Positions 17,359 through 25,441 of a stretch of DNA of 38,370 bases are shown here, piece after piece; within the stretch, counting starts at the first letter, position 1; each line of letters opens with the position of its first letter. The translations under genes were made by a program, and so were the position numbers. The notes under the pieces are model-generated. The model did no database searches. It was not told the DNA's origin and worked only from the letters and a program-made list of their open reading frames with translations. Origin of the DNA: a virus; the IMG/VR virus record IMGVR_UViG_3300042876_001170, positions 1 through 38,370 of that record; one strand, given 5' to 3'.

Positions 17359-19005
17359 ATGAGCTTCCTGGACCGCATCCTCCCACCGAAAGAATCCGCC
17401 GCCGATCGTGCTGCCTGGCTGGACAACGCCGTGCGTAGCGTTGCCGTCCAGGCTCACCAGCATCACCTCAACGACTTGCGCAGCGCTGGCCGCAGCTTCG
17501 AGGCCGCCGAGACGCCGGCCTGGACCGACTCCTGGCCGACCACCGCCGCCGCCATCAACGAAGATCTCGCCCGGCAACTGCCGACCTTGCGGGCGCGCGC
17601 GCGCGCCATGGCACGCAACAACGAGTGGGCCATCCGCTACCTGCTGCAGCTCGACGACAACGTGCTCGGCGACGCCGGCATTCGCCTGCAGATGCGGATG
17701 ACCAAGCGCAACGGCTCCGACGACGAAGTTCCCAATGATCGCCTGGAGGGCGCCTTCACCACCTGGGGCGAGGACTGTGAAGTCTCGGGCCTGTGTTGGC
17801 AGGATGTCGAAACGATGGCCTTAGCCAGCCTGCCGCAGGATGGCGAACTGCTGTATCGCCTGCGGCCCGGCGCGGGGCCGATGGGCTTCCAGATCCAGAT
17901 GTTGGACCCGGATCTGCTGGATGTGACGCTGCGCCGCGACTGGGGCGGCAACCGTGTTCGCATGGGCGTCGAGATCAACGACGACGGCAAACCGGTCGCC
18001 TACTGGCTCAAGATGTGCCGCACCGGCGACCAGGCGTCCGACCTGATTACTGTCGGCCGTCATGTGCGTGTGCCGGCCGACCAGATCCGCCACTTCTTCC
18101 TGAAGCGTGAAACCGGGCAGCTGCGTGGCTATCCATGGCTGGCTGCCGGCGCCCGCCGCCTCTGGTTGCTGAATGACTTCGAGGAATCCGCCTCGGTGGC
18201 CAGCAGCAATGCCGCCAAGCGGCAGGGCTTCTTCGTCAGTCCTACCGGCGAGGCGCCACCCGGCTTCGCCGACACCATCGTGTCTGGCGTGCTGGAAAGT
18301 GCCAAGGCCGCCGGCAAGGTGCTCACCCCGGACGAGATCCAGGCCATCACCGCCGCGGCCGAGAAGTTCTCGACCACCGTGCCGGGCCAGTTCGACACCA
18401 TTCCGCTGGGCTACGACTTCCGGGCCTTCGAGTCCAAGTGGCCGAACGTCGATGCAAGCAGCTACGTCAAGAGCCACCTGCGTGGTTGGTCGGCAGCGCG
18501 CGGCATGTCCTACGTGACGATCGGCAACGACCTGGAGTCGGTGAATTATTCCTCGGCCCAGGTTGGCATCGTCGGGGAGCGCGAACACTACAAGGGCATC
18601 CAGGCGAGGCTGATTCGCTGGCTGCACGCCCAGGTATTCAGCGCCGCGCTGCCGTACCTGGTGCTCAACACGCCCGCCCTGAAGATGGATCGCCTGCCCA
18701 TGTATAAGGCTGCTGCCTCCTGGGTGCCGCGCCGCTGGTCGCCGCTCGATCCGGTCAAGGCCGCAAACGCCAACGAAATCAACTTGCGCCTGAAGCTCAC
18801 CAGCCGCAAGCGAATCATCCTCGAGCGCGGCGAAGACCCCGACGAAGTCGCCGAGGAGATCGCGATCGAGGACGAGCTGTACGGTCCCGTGGAGCCGGCC
18901 GCTGCCGCTGCCTCGGCTACTACCGAAGACGATCCCGCCGCCGAGGACGAGGTGGCAAAGAAGTTTCTGCGCCGTCCGATGGTCGCCGTGCGCGACATGA
19001 ACTGA
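17359..19005 (+). CDS. Portal protein, lambda gpB type
   Basis: A 548-residue portal protein. Features include LPTLRARARAMARNNEWAIRY near residue 80, VKMLDPDLLD-type beta strands, HFFLKRETGQLRGYPWLAAG around residue 235, DFEESASVASSNAAKRQGFF, and YVKSHLRGWSAARGMSYVTIGNDLE. These are characteristic of the lambda-type portal family. It forms the dodecameric ring through which DNA enters. The start at 17359 follows the previous stop by one base. The C-terminal Ala-rich acidic tail is typical. Confidence 0.93.
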   Translation: MSFLDRILPPKESAADRAAWLDNAVRSVAVQAHQHHLNDLRSAGRSFEAAETPAWTDSWPTTAAAINEDLARQLPTLRARARAMARNNEWAIRYLLQLDDNVLGDAGIRLQMRMTKRNGSDDEVPNDRLEGAFTTWGEDCEVSGLCWQDVETMALASLPQDGELLYRLRPGAGPMGFQIQMLDPDLLDVTLRRDWGGNRVRMGVEINDDGKPVAYWLKMCRTGDQASDLITVGRHVRVPADQIRHFFLKRETGQLRGYPWLAAGARRLWLLNDFEESASVASSNAAKRQGFFVSPTGEAPPGFADTIVSGVLESAKAAGKVLTPDEIQAITAAAEKFSTTVPGQFDTIPLGYDFRAFESKWPNVDASSYVKSHLRGWSAARGMSYVTIGNDLESVNYSSAQVGIVGEREHYKGIQARLIRWLHAQVFSAALPYLVLNTPALKMDRLPMYKAAASWVPRRWSPLDPVKAANANEINLRLKLTSRKRIILERGEDPDEVAEEIAIEDELYGPVEPAAAAASATTEDDPAAEDEVAKKFLRRPMVAVRDMN

Positions 19006-19014
19006 GAGGGGAAC

Positions 19015-21123
19015 ATGAAAGCACAACACCAACCAGGCGAACGCAGCCGCATCGACGGCACCCTGCACCGGTCGCTGCCGGCCACGCTTACGATCCGCAC
19101 CGCCGAGGCGGGCCAGGCTGATGATGGCCTGCTGCGTCTGCGGCTGTCGGTCTCATCCGAAACGCCCTATCTGCGCACCTCGTGGTGGGACGATCCGTGG
19201 CTGGAGGTCCTTGGCCACAAGGCCGGCGAAGTCGACCTGACTCGGCTCAACGACGGCGCGCCGGTGCTGGCGAACCATGATCGCTACACGGCCGTCGGCA
19301 ACACGCCGCTGGCCGGCATCGGCGCCGTCGAACGCGCCTGGATCGAAGACAGCCGCCTCATGGCCGACATCGTCATCAGCCGTCGGGAGGCGCTGGCCGA
19401 CTTGCGCCAGGACATCGCCGACGGCTTGGTCAAGAACGTCAGCATCGGTTACATGATCAACGAGCGCGTCCTGGTCAAGGCCAGCGGCGAAGGCAAGCCG
19501 GACGAGTACCGCGTCACCGACTGGACGCCATTCGAGATCTCGCCGGTCGACATCCCCGCCGATGCCAGCGTAGGCCTCGGCCGCGCCGCCACCGACGACA
19601 AGCAGAACTCCACCCCGCATTACCGCGTGGTGGCCATCCCGGCCGCCAGGGCCGCAACCCAAGGAGATATCTCCATGAACCAAGCCGTAACAGAAACCCC
19701 GGCGGCCGACACCACCGCCACGCAACGTACTGCCGACATCCGGGTCGGTGCCGACCCGCTCGCTGCCGAGCGTGAACGCGCTCGCGAGATCCGCGCCATG
19801 GGTCGCCAGTTCCACATGGATGCCGCCGCTGACAAGGCCATCGACGACGGTGTCAGCATCGACGCCTTCCGCAAGCTGGTCACCGACAAGCTGGTCGATA
19901 CCGGCAAGCTGAAGCCGGCCGAGTCTGCCGAGATCGGCATGAGCGAGCGCGATGTGAAGCAGTTCAGCTTCTGCCGCGCGCTGCTCGCCGCCGCCGATCC
20001 GGTGCACGCTGCCAAGCTGGCGCCGTTCGAGATGGAGTGCTCGCGCGCCGCGCAGGACAAGCGCGGTGATTCGCGCGACAAAACGCGCGAGGCGGCCATC
20101 ACAATCCCGGTCGACGTGCTCGCTCGCGGCATCGGCATCGATGCCGCCACGGCCGGCCGCGTTGCCCAGCAACTGATCGCCCGCGCCCAGCGCACCAGCA
20201 GCGAAGCGCTGGCGGTCTATCGCGACCTGGTGGTCGGCACCCCGACCGCCGGCGGCAACCTGGTGGCCACCGAGCTGCTCGGTTCCAGCTTCATCGAGCT
20301 GCTGCGCAACGCCATGGTGCTCGACAAGCTCGGCATCACCTGGCTGCGCGACCTCAACGGCAACATCGCCATCCCGAGCCAGACCGGCGGTGCCACCGGC
20401 TACTGGGTAGCGGAAAACGGTGCGCCGACCGAAAGCCAGCAGACCGTTGGCCAGGTGACGTTCTCGCCGAAGACGGTGGGTGCCTTCACCGACTACAGCC
20501 GCCGTCTGCTGCTGCAGAGCTCGCTCGATGTCGAGGCCTTCGTCCGCGCCGACCTGGCCGCAATTCTCGGCCAGACGATCCAGGCCGCCACCTTCAATGG
20601 TTCCGGTGCCAGCAACCAGCCGCTCGGCCTGCTCAACATGTCCGGCATCGGCTCGGTCGCCGGCGGCGCCAACGGCGGCGCGCCCACCTACGACCTGATG
20701 GTCGACTTGGAAACCGCGGTCGCAACCGCCAATGCCGACGCCGGCAACCTGGCCTATGCGAGCAACTCGAAGGTGCGCGGCAAGCTGCGCAAGACGCAGG
20801 AATTCGCCAGCACCAACGGCAAGGCGGTGTGGACCTCCGGCCGCGAGCGTGGTGTCGGCGATGTACTCGGGTACGACGCCGTGGTCACCAACACCATCCC
20901 GAGCGACCTGGTCAAGGGCACTTCCGGTTCGGTCTGCTCGGCGATCATGTTCGGCAACTGGTCCGACCTGATCGTCGCCATGTGGGGCGGCCTCGACGTG
21001 ATGCTCGATCCCTACACCGGCGCCACCTCCGGCACCAAGCGCGTCGTCGCCCTGCAGGACGTCGATGTCAATGCCCGGCGCGTCGCCAGCTTCGCCGCCA
21101 TGAAGGATGCGCTCACCGCATAA
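19015..21123 (+). CDS. Fused prohead protease (S78) - HK97-type major capsid protein
   Basis: A 702-residue fusion. Residues 1-220 are an S78 (HK97-type) prohead protease, with H88 (VLANHDRY), S143 (NVSIGYM) and E174 (PFEISPVDIPAD) as likely catalytic residues. Residues 221-702 are a scaffold-like delta domain (helical to about 380) followed by the HK97-fold capsid protein (TPTAGGNLVATELLGSS, FSPKTVGAFTDYSRRLLLQSS, LASNSK-like tool). A strong internal ribosome-binding site (AAGGAGAT, 19661-19668) precedes an in-frame ATG (19675), so both fused and unfused capsid forms may be made. An HK97-type capsid next to a lambda-type portal marks mosaic head genes. Confidence 0.93.
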   Translation: MKAQHQPGERSRIDGTLHRSLPATLTIRTAEAGQADDGLLRLRLSVSSETPYLRTSWWDDPWLEVLGHKAGEVDLTRLNDGAPVLANHDRYTAVGNTPLAGIGAVERAWIEDSRLMADIVISRREALADLRQDIADGLVKNVSIGYMINERVLVKASGEGKPDEYRVTDWTPFEISPVDIPADASVGLGRAATDDKQNSTPHYRVVAIPAARAATQGDISMNQAVTETPAADTTATQRTADIRVGADPLAAERERAREIRAMGRQFHMDAAADKAIDDGVSIDAFRKLVTDKLVDTGKLKPAESAEIGMSERDVKQFSFCRALLAAADPVHAAKLAPFEMECSRAAQDKRGDSRDKTREAAITIPVDVLARGIGIDAATAGRVAQQLIARAQRTSSEALAVYRDLVVGTPTAGGNLVATELLGSSFIELLRNAMVLDKLGITWLRDLNGNIAIPSQTGGATGYWVAENGAPTESQQTVGQVTFSPKTVGAFTDYSRRLLLQSSLDVEAFVRADLAAILGQTIQAATFNGSGASNQPLGLLNMSGIGSVAGGANGGAPTYDLMVDLETAVATANADAGNLAYASNSKVRGKLRKTQEFASTNGKAVWTSGRERGVGDVLGYDAVVTNTIPSDLVKGTSGSVCSAIMFGNWSDLIVAMWGGLDVMLDPYTGATSGTKRVVALQDVDVNARRVASFAAMKDALTA
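19675..21123 (+). CDS. Major capsid protein from internal start (delta domain plus capsid)
   Basis: An alternative 482-residue product starting MNQAVTETPAADTTATQ. It begins exactly where the protease domain ends and before the helical delta domain expected at the start of HK97 capsid precursors. AAGGAG lies 8 bases before the ATG, better than the site of the full frame. Capsid subunits are needed in hundreds per protease, and an internal start gives that ratio. This is inferred from the ribosome-binding site. Confidence 0.65.
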   Translation: MNQAVTETPAADTTATQRTADIRVGADPLAAERERAREIRAMGRQFHMDAAADKAIDDGVSIDAFRKLVTDKLVDTGKLKPAESAEIGMSERDVKQFSFCRALLAAADPVHAAKLAPFEMECSRAAQDKRGDSRDKTREAAITIPVDVLARGIGIDAATAGRVAQQLIARAQRTSSEALAVYRDLVVGTPTAGGNLVATELLGSSFIELLRNAMVLDKLGITWLRDLNGNIAIPSQTGGATGYWVAENGAPTESQQTVGQVTFSPKTVGAFTDYSRRLLLQSSLDVEAFVRADLAAILGQTIQAATFNGSGASNQPLGLLNMSGIGSVAGGANGGAPTYDLMVDLETAVATANADAGNLAYASNSKVRGKLRKTQEFASTNGKAVWTSGRERGVGDVLGYDAVVTNTIPSDLVKGTSGSVCSAIMFGNWSDLIVAMWGGLDVMLDPYTGATSGTKRVVALQDVDVNARRVASFAAMKDALTA

Positions 21124-21146
21124 CACCACCCGCCCGTAGCACGCTG

Positions 21147-21172
21147 CTCGCGCCGGCATTGGCCGGCGCGAG
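21147..21172 (+). other. Perfect 11-bp hairpin after the capsid gene
   Basis: CTCGCGCCGGC (21147-21157) pairs with GCCGGCGCGAG (21162-21172) over an ATTG loop. No T-tract follows, so it more likely stabilises or processes the abundant capsid mRNA, or attenuates downstream expression, than terminates it. Confidence 0.75.
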
Positions 21173-21207
21173 CGAGGCGGACCAAACGAACTGCGAAAGG
21201 AACTGAA

Positions 21208-21453
21208 ATGCCGAAAGTAATCATCACCGAGGGCTGCCTCGTCAATTACGCCGACGACCGCGGCGGCGTCCACGAAGACCAGGGCGCCATCTGCGAACCG
21301 AGCAAGGATGTGGCGAAGCAGCTGGTCACCATCGGCCGCGCGCTCTATGTCTCGAAGGCCGACGACTTCGACAAGAGCGGAGCCAACACTGCCAGCTCGG
21401 CGCTGCTGCGCGCTGCCGAAGCGGCTGCCAAGGCCGCCGAGCCGAAGAAGTAA
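21208..21453 (+). CDS. Small phage head protein of unknown role
   Basis: An 81-residue protein, MPKVIITEGCLVNYADDRGG. The first 55 residues look like a compact beta/alpha domain (VHEDQGAICEPSKDVAKQLVTIGRALYVS) followed by an Ala/Lys-rich tail. GAAAGGA precedes the ATG. Its place between capsid and head-tail joining gene is where lambda has D and FI, so a decoration or packaging-accessory role is possible but unproven. Confidence 0.65.
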   Translation: MPKVIITEGCLVNYADDRGGVHEDQGAICEPSKDVAKQLVTIGRALYVSKADDFDKSGANTASSALLRAAEAAAKAAEPKK

Positions 21454-21457
21454 GTCG

Positions 21458-21754
21458 ATGGACTTCGCCAGCGACATCGCCCTGATGTACGACGAATTCG
21501 GCGTCGATGTATTGCACACGCCTGCAACCGGTGCGCCGGCTGCAGGGCGTGCAATCTTCGACCAGCCGGGCATGGCGATGATCGGCGGAGAAGTCCTGGC
21601 GACGGAATTCGGCCTGCGCTATGCCGCGACGACCTTCCCCGCGGTGCGCCGTGGCGATCGTCTCGCGGTCGCGGGCGTGCCCTACACGGCCCGCGAAAAC
21701 CCACAACCGACGCTGGACGGCCTGGAATTCACCGTGCCGCTGGCGCGCTCCTGA
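21458..21754 (+). CDS. Head-tail joining protein (gpFII-like)
   Basis: A 98-residue protein with the layout of lambda gpFII: an N-terminal helix (MDFASDIALMYDEFGVDVLH), a beta strand RAIFDQPGMAMIGGE matching the family's RAVFDDPE region, then LRRGD-like VRRGDRLAVAGVPYTAREN and a final strand. gpFII attaches the tail to the filled head. It follows the small head protein closely, in the lambda order. Confidence 0.75.
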   Translation: MDFASDIALMYDEFGVDVLHTPATGAPAAGRAIFDQPGMAMIGGEVLATEFGLRYAATTFPAVRRGDRLAVAGVPYTARENPQPTLDGLEFTVPLARS

Positions 21755-21764
21755 GAGGAAAACC

Positions 21765-22277
21765 ATGAAGACCCTGCTCAACAAAATGCGGCTCGTCGCG
21801 GTTGCCGGCCTGCTGGCCGTCGCCAGCTTCGCCCAGGCCGCGGCCCTGTCCGACTTCGCCGAGAACAAGATCGTCGATGCGGTCCTGCGCGGCCAGGCGC
21901 TCGGCGCACCGGCCACGAACTACGTGGCGCTTTACACGGCATGCCCGACCGACAGCGCTGCCGGCACCGAAGTCAGCGGCGGCAGCTACGCGCGCGTCGC
22001 GGTCACCGCCTCGCTGGCGAACTGGGCCGGCACGCAAAGCGCCGGCAGCACCACGGCCAGCTCCGGTACCGGCGGCACCACCAGCAACAACGGGGCGATT
22101 ACCTTCCCGGCGCCGACAGCGAACTGGGGCACCGTGGTCTGCTGGGCGATCACCGATGCGGCCTCGGCCGGCAACGTTTGGATCTACGCCGCGCTGACGG
22201 TCAACAAGACGATCAACAACGGCGATGCCGCACCAGCCTTCGCGGCCGGCGCCGCCACCTTCCAGGCAGACAACTAG
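21765..22277 (+). CDS. Tail-fibre-type phage protein with Sec signal peptide
   Basis: A 170-residue protein. The mature part, from LSDFAENKIVDAVLRGQ, belongs to the phage structural family with GGSYARVAVTASLANWAG, SNNGAITFPAPTANWG and TINNGDAAPAF signatures, normally part of virion tail or fibre proteins. Here it is preceded by a classic Sec signal peptide: MKTLLNKMRL, a hydrophobic stretch and SFAQA before AALSDF (cleavage after about residue 25). A virion protein with an export signal is odd. The eleven residues ITFPAPTANWG recur on the opposite strand at 2171-2203. GAGAGGAAAAC precedes the start. Confidence 0.8.
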   Translation: MKTLLNKMRLVAVAGLLAVASFAQAAALSDFAENKIVDAVLRGQALGAPATNYVALYTACPTDSAAGTEVSGGSYARVAVTASLANWAGTQSAGSTTASSGTGGTTSNNGAITFPAPTANWGTVVCWAITDAASAGNVWIYAALTVNKTINNGDAAPAFAAGAATFQADN

Positions 22278-22278
22278 C

Positions 22279-22668
22279 ATGCGCCGCCTACTTCTGATCG
22301 TCGTCGCGGTGCTCGGCCTGGGTGCCTGCGCATCGACGCCGCAGGCTACGCCCATGCAGGGGGCCAGTGGTGCCAGCATCGTTGGCTTCGGCACCTTGGC
22401 CGACTTTGGCTCCTGGGAGTTTGAACTGGCGCCGGCTTATACCGAGGTCGAGGTCATCAACCACAAGGCCAAGTCACTCCTGGCCAAGCACGCCATCGAT
22501 GCATCGACGGCCGAGCAAATTAGGGACCTCACACGGAGCGCCCGCCTTCTGCTCGACAAATCCCGCCGTGGCAACAAGACGGCGCCGACCAACGAGCAGC
22601 GCCTACTGCTCCTCGAGGCGCGATTCAAGCTGTCCGAGGCGCGCAACATTCTGGAGACCACCAAGTGA
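22279..22668 (+). CDS. Small lipoprotein in the head-tail gene block
   Basis: A 129-residue lipoprotein: MRRLLLIVVAVLGLGAC with lipobox L-G-A-C (C17), then about 40 residues of a small domain and a long helical C-terminus (AKSLLAKHAIDASTAEQIRDL, RLLLLEARFKLSEARN), probably a coiled coil. It begins one base after the previous stop and overlaps the next gene (GTGA). A late-expressed outer- or inner-membrane lipoprotein among head-tail genes is unusual; exclusion, envelope protection and lysis assistance are all conceivable. Confidence 0.8.
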   Translation: MRRLLLIVVAVLGLGACASTPQATPMQGASGASIVGFGTLADFGSWEFELAPAYTEVEVINHKAKSLLAKHAIDASTAEQIRDLTRSARLLLDKSRRGNKTAPTNEQRLLLLEARFKLSEARNILETTK

Positions 22669-22844
22669 AAATCGAAACCGCGCGGCAATTCGCCGCTCAC
22701 TTGCTTGCTGCCGCCGATGCGGCTGAGGCCGAGGGGCGTGATCACCTTACCGAGGACGACCTGAACCGTTTTGCGTCAGCGGCTGCCGAGTCAGAAGAAG
22801 ATCTGACCGAGGCTATCGCTGTCGCTCGGAAGGCCGGCGCCTAG
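22665..22844 (+). CDS. 59-aa hypothetical protein
   Basis: A short acidic, Ala-rich helical protein: MKIETARQFAAHLLAAADAA, then DHLTEDDLNRFASAAAE and a final helix. Start GTG at 22665 overlaps the lipoprotein stop (GTGA). The composition fits a small helical-bundle or coiled-coil partner, possibly of the upstream lipoprotein. No family recognised. Confidence 0.6.
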   Translation: MKIETARQFAAHLLAAADAAEAEGRDHLTEDDLNRFASAAAESEEDLTEAIAVARKAGA

Positions 22845-22877
22845 CCGGCTGATGGTGCTCGTGGGCAAGGACAGGCC

Positions 22878-25139
22878 GTGACCATTCGCGTCAACACCGA
22901 CCTCCAGGCGATCTACATCCACGAGCCGCTTGGGCATACCTGCCCGGCAATGACGGCGGCCTGGACGGTCGCCGGTCTGCTGCGCATGGAGGCCGATGTC
23001 AATCTGGACACGCTGGTTGCAGCGCGGTACGGAGACACGGCTGGGACGCGCTACCTCGGCCTGTTCCTTGACGCTGATGGCACCACCATCCGGATCAGGG
23101 GAAACAACGGCACGGCGGTTCAGAGCGCCGGTTTCTCCCTCATTGCCTATGAAGACTACCGGCTGGCGCTGGACTATGACGGCGCCGGGACTGCGCGCAT
23201 GTTGCTCGATGGCGTGGTTGTGCTGTCCCTCTCCTTCACGCCGACGGCCGGCACCAACGGGGAGCGGTCGTTCCAGATCGGCGGCTACGGCGAGATCAGC
23301 GGCTACATCAACTGCACGGTAGCCCGCTGGCGCATGTGGTCGGCGGTGCTGACCGAGGCCGAGCATCGCGCGGAGTACCGGTCACTGGTACCTGTCCGCA
23401 CTTCTGGCCTACTGCACGATTGGCCGATGGTGGCCGGCGCTACCCGCCTGAACGACACGATCGGCTCAGAACCCGACCTGGCAGAAAACACCGCGGTTCC
23501 GGTCGGCGATGGCGCGGCGTTCGTCTATCGGCCCAGCATCATCGGTACGCCTCAGGTATTCGACCTTGGCCAGACGACGACTCCTGGGGCGCAGACAATC
23601 ACGGTGCCGACCTACGCCGAGGGGGCAGCGATATTCTTCGCGCTGTCGGATAGCGCGGACACACCTGATGCCGTGGTTGCGTCGATGGGGAGCACCTTCG
23701 CGGGCACCTTCTCGATCAACAATAGCGCTCCGACTTCGGTTTCTGTGGGCGGGTCAGTTTGCCTAGCTGACGTTACCTCGACTGGGGCTGGAAAGACATT
23801 TACGCCGACGTTCTCTGCGACGAGCATCGTTGGCGGGGTGGTTGCGATAGTTGCGTTCTTGCAAGACATCCCGGCCACATGGCTTACTGACTTTGGCTTT
23901 GCACACGCAACAGGCGGCGGCACTACCGCGGGAACGGCCAGCGCCGATGGCCTTGTAGATGGATTGGCGATTGCGCTCGATGCGCACCTGAGTACGTCGT
24001 CGGCCGACTATCCAGCGAACGAATCCGGATGGACGCCCAAGGTAACTGGGCAGTCTGGGCCTGGAGCGTATGCGTACTACACCGGAGCCAGGCTGCGCCA
24101 GAAGGCGATCACCGCGACCGGGACCGAGAGCGCGACAACGCAATCGACGGTTCTTGCGTCGGTAGTCGCGCTGCTGACCATTCCTCCCGGCACGCTCGCT
24201 GCACCAGCCGAGCTCGCCGGCGCCGCAACCGACAACGCCTCCGCCACCGGCGCCCTCACCACCGCTATCCGGGTCGCTGGCGCATCGTTCGGCGTGGCGA
24301 CAAGCAGTGGTTCCATGTCGACCGGCATTCCGCTCTCCGGCATTTCCGCCGCGGTTGCCGCGGCCAGCGCCTCGATGTCTTCCGGCGCTGCGTCGTTCGC
24401 CGGCAACGCTGCCGCTGCAGCGTCCGGTGCTGGCCAGCTTTCGACCATGATCAGGTTCTCAGGCGCCGCCCTGGCCCAGGCGCTGTCGTCGGCGCTGCTG
24501 ACCACCGGCATCACCATGACGGTCCATGCCATCACCCAGGCCGCTGCCGATGGCACGCTGGCGACAGCGATCCGGCTGCTCGGCGGCGCGGGTGCGCAGG
24601 CCTCGGCGCCGGGCAGTTTGACGGCCGGCTCCGGCCTCTCTGGCGCCGGTTCCGCCGCTGCCTCGGCGAGTGCTGCGCTGACCATCCAGATCCGTTTCGC
24701 CGCCAACGCGTTCATGGCCGCCGCGGCCGCTGCCGGCCTCGACACGGCGATTCTGCTGGCGGGGCAGGGGGCTGGCCAGGCCGACGGCTCCGGCACCTTG
24801 TCGGGCGGCGCGCTGTTCGCTGGGGCCGCCGGCGCCGCCGCTTTGGCGCTGGCCGATCTGAGCACGGCGATTCCGCTTACTGCCGCCGCCCTGGCGCAAG
24901 CCATCGCCGCCGGCGGGCTGACGGTTGAGGTCGGCATGGCCGGCCTGGCCGCTGCCTTCGCCACCGGCGCCGCTGCGCTGCAGACGCAGATCCAGATGGG
25001 CGGCGCCGCCGCCGTTGAGTCCGCCGCGACTGGCTCGCTCGACATCGGCGTGCCTGTGGTCGCCGATCCGCGCTACGAGATTCGCACGCGGCGGAACTTC
25101 GCCGTCGCCACCAGCCGCCGCTTCGAGGTGTACGCATGA
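22878..25139 (+). CDS. LamG-like domain protein with 20-residue tandem repeats
   Basis: A 753-residue protein, probably a virion surface or tail protein. Residues 1-210 look like a concanavalin/LamG-type beta sandwich (GTRYLGLFLDADGTTIRIRGN, FQIGGYGEISGYINCTVARWRMWSAVLTEAEH). Residues 215-435 form a second beta-rich domain of lower GC. Residues 438-718 are about 14 tandem repeats of 20 residues with the form [AG]xLxTxIxLxGxAxAxAxAx, and the tail ends in IRTRRNFAVATSRRFEVYA. The start is GTG 22878. It is located where lambda has Z, between the FII-like and U-like genes. Confidence 0.75.
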   Translation: MTIRVNTDLQAIYIHEPLGHTCPAMTAAWTVAGLLRMEADVNLDTLVAARYGDTAGTRYLGLFLDADGTTIRIRGNNGTAVQSAGFSLIAYEDYRLALDYDGAGTARMLLDGVVVLSLSFTPTAGTNGERSFQIGGYGEISGYINCTVARWRMWSAVLTEAEHRAEYRSLVPVRTSGLLHDWPMVAGATRLNDTIGSEPDLAENTAVPVGDGAAFVYRPSIIGTPQVFDLGQTTTPGAQTITVPTYAEGAAIFFALSDSADTPDAVVASMGSTFAGTFSINNSAPTSVSVGGSVCLADVTSTGAGKTFTPTFSATSIVGGVVAIVAFLQDIPATWLTDFGFAHATGGGTTAGTASADGLVDGLAIALDAHLSTSSADYPANESGWTPKVTGQSGPGAYAYYTGARLRQKAITATGTESATTQSTVLASVVALLTIPPGTLAAPAELAGAATDNASATGALTTAIRVAGASFGVATSSGSMSTGIPLSGISAAVAAASASMSSGAASFAGNAAAAASGAGQLSTMIRFSGAALAQALSSALLTTGITMTVHAITQAAADGTLATAIRLLGGAGAQASAPGSLTAGSGLSGAGSAAASASAALTIQIRFAANAFMAAAAAAGLDTAILLAGQGAGQADGSGTLSGGALFAGAAGAAALALADLSTAIPLTAAALAQAIAAGGLTVEVGMAGLAAAFATGAAALQTQIQMGGAAAVESAATGSLDIGVPVVADPRYEIRTRRNFAVATSRRFEVYA
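24189..25031 (+). repeat. Protein-coding tandem repeat, about 14 x 60 bp
   Basis: The repeats show in the protein rather than the DNA: 20-residue units such as GALTTAIRVAGASFGVATSS, GQLSTMIRFSGAALAQALSS and ADLSTAIPLTAAALAQAIAA. One unit has 21 residues, otherwise the period is constant. DNA identity between units is modest, so the repeat is old or selected at protein level. Confidence 0.8.
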
Positions 25140-25441
25140 TCACCGAAGACTTCCCGAACAAGTACGCCGGCGAAAAGCTGGTGCTGGCCTTCAACTTTGC
25201 CGACGAACTCGACACCGGCGAAACCCTGCAGACCGTGACCGCCGTCGAGGTCCTGGTACGGTCTGGCGTCGATGCCACGGCCTCGGCGCTGCTGAACGGC
25301 AACGCCACCATCGATGGCGCGCGCGTGCTGCAGCCGATCAAGGCCGGCGTCGCCGGCGTGCAGTACGAGCTGCGCGCCTGGGTCCAGACCAGCAACGAAT
25401 ACAAGCTGCTGATCTGCGCCGGAAGGATCTACGTCGAATGA
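25136..25441 (+). CDS. Small phage tail-region protein
   Basis: A 101-residue protein, MITEDFPNKYAGEKLVLAFNF, with an all-beta look (VTAVEVLVRSG, VQYELRAWVQTSNEYKLLICAGRIYVE). It resembles the family of small phage proteins preceding tail terminators in many siphophages. It is coupled at both ends (ATGA with the repeat protein and with the U-like gene). A tail or head-tail interface role is inferred from position. Confidence 0.65.
   Translation: MITEDFPNKYAGEKLVLAFNFADELDTGETLQTVTAVEVLVRSGVDATASALLNGNATIDGARVLQPIKAGVAGVQYELRAWVQTSNEYKLLICAGRIYVE

Noticed and set aside
21147-21172. Rho-independent terminator after the capsid gene
   Set aside because: A perfect stem is present but there is no T-tract, and tail genes that must be transcribed follow on the same strand.
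19153-21573. 806-codon open frame on the minus strand over the capsid gene
   Set aside because: It has low-complexity Gly/Arg/Val composition, no motif, and is antisense to a well-supported protease-capsid fusion.
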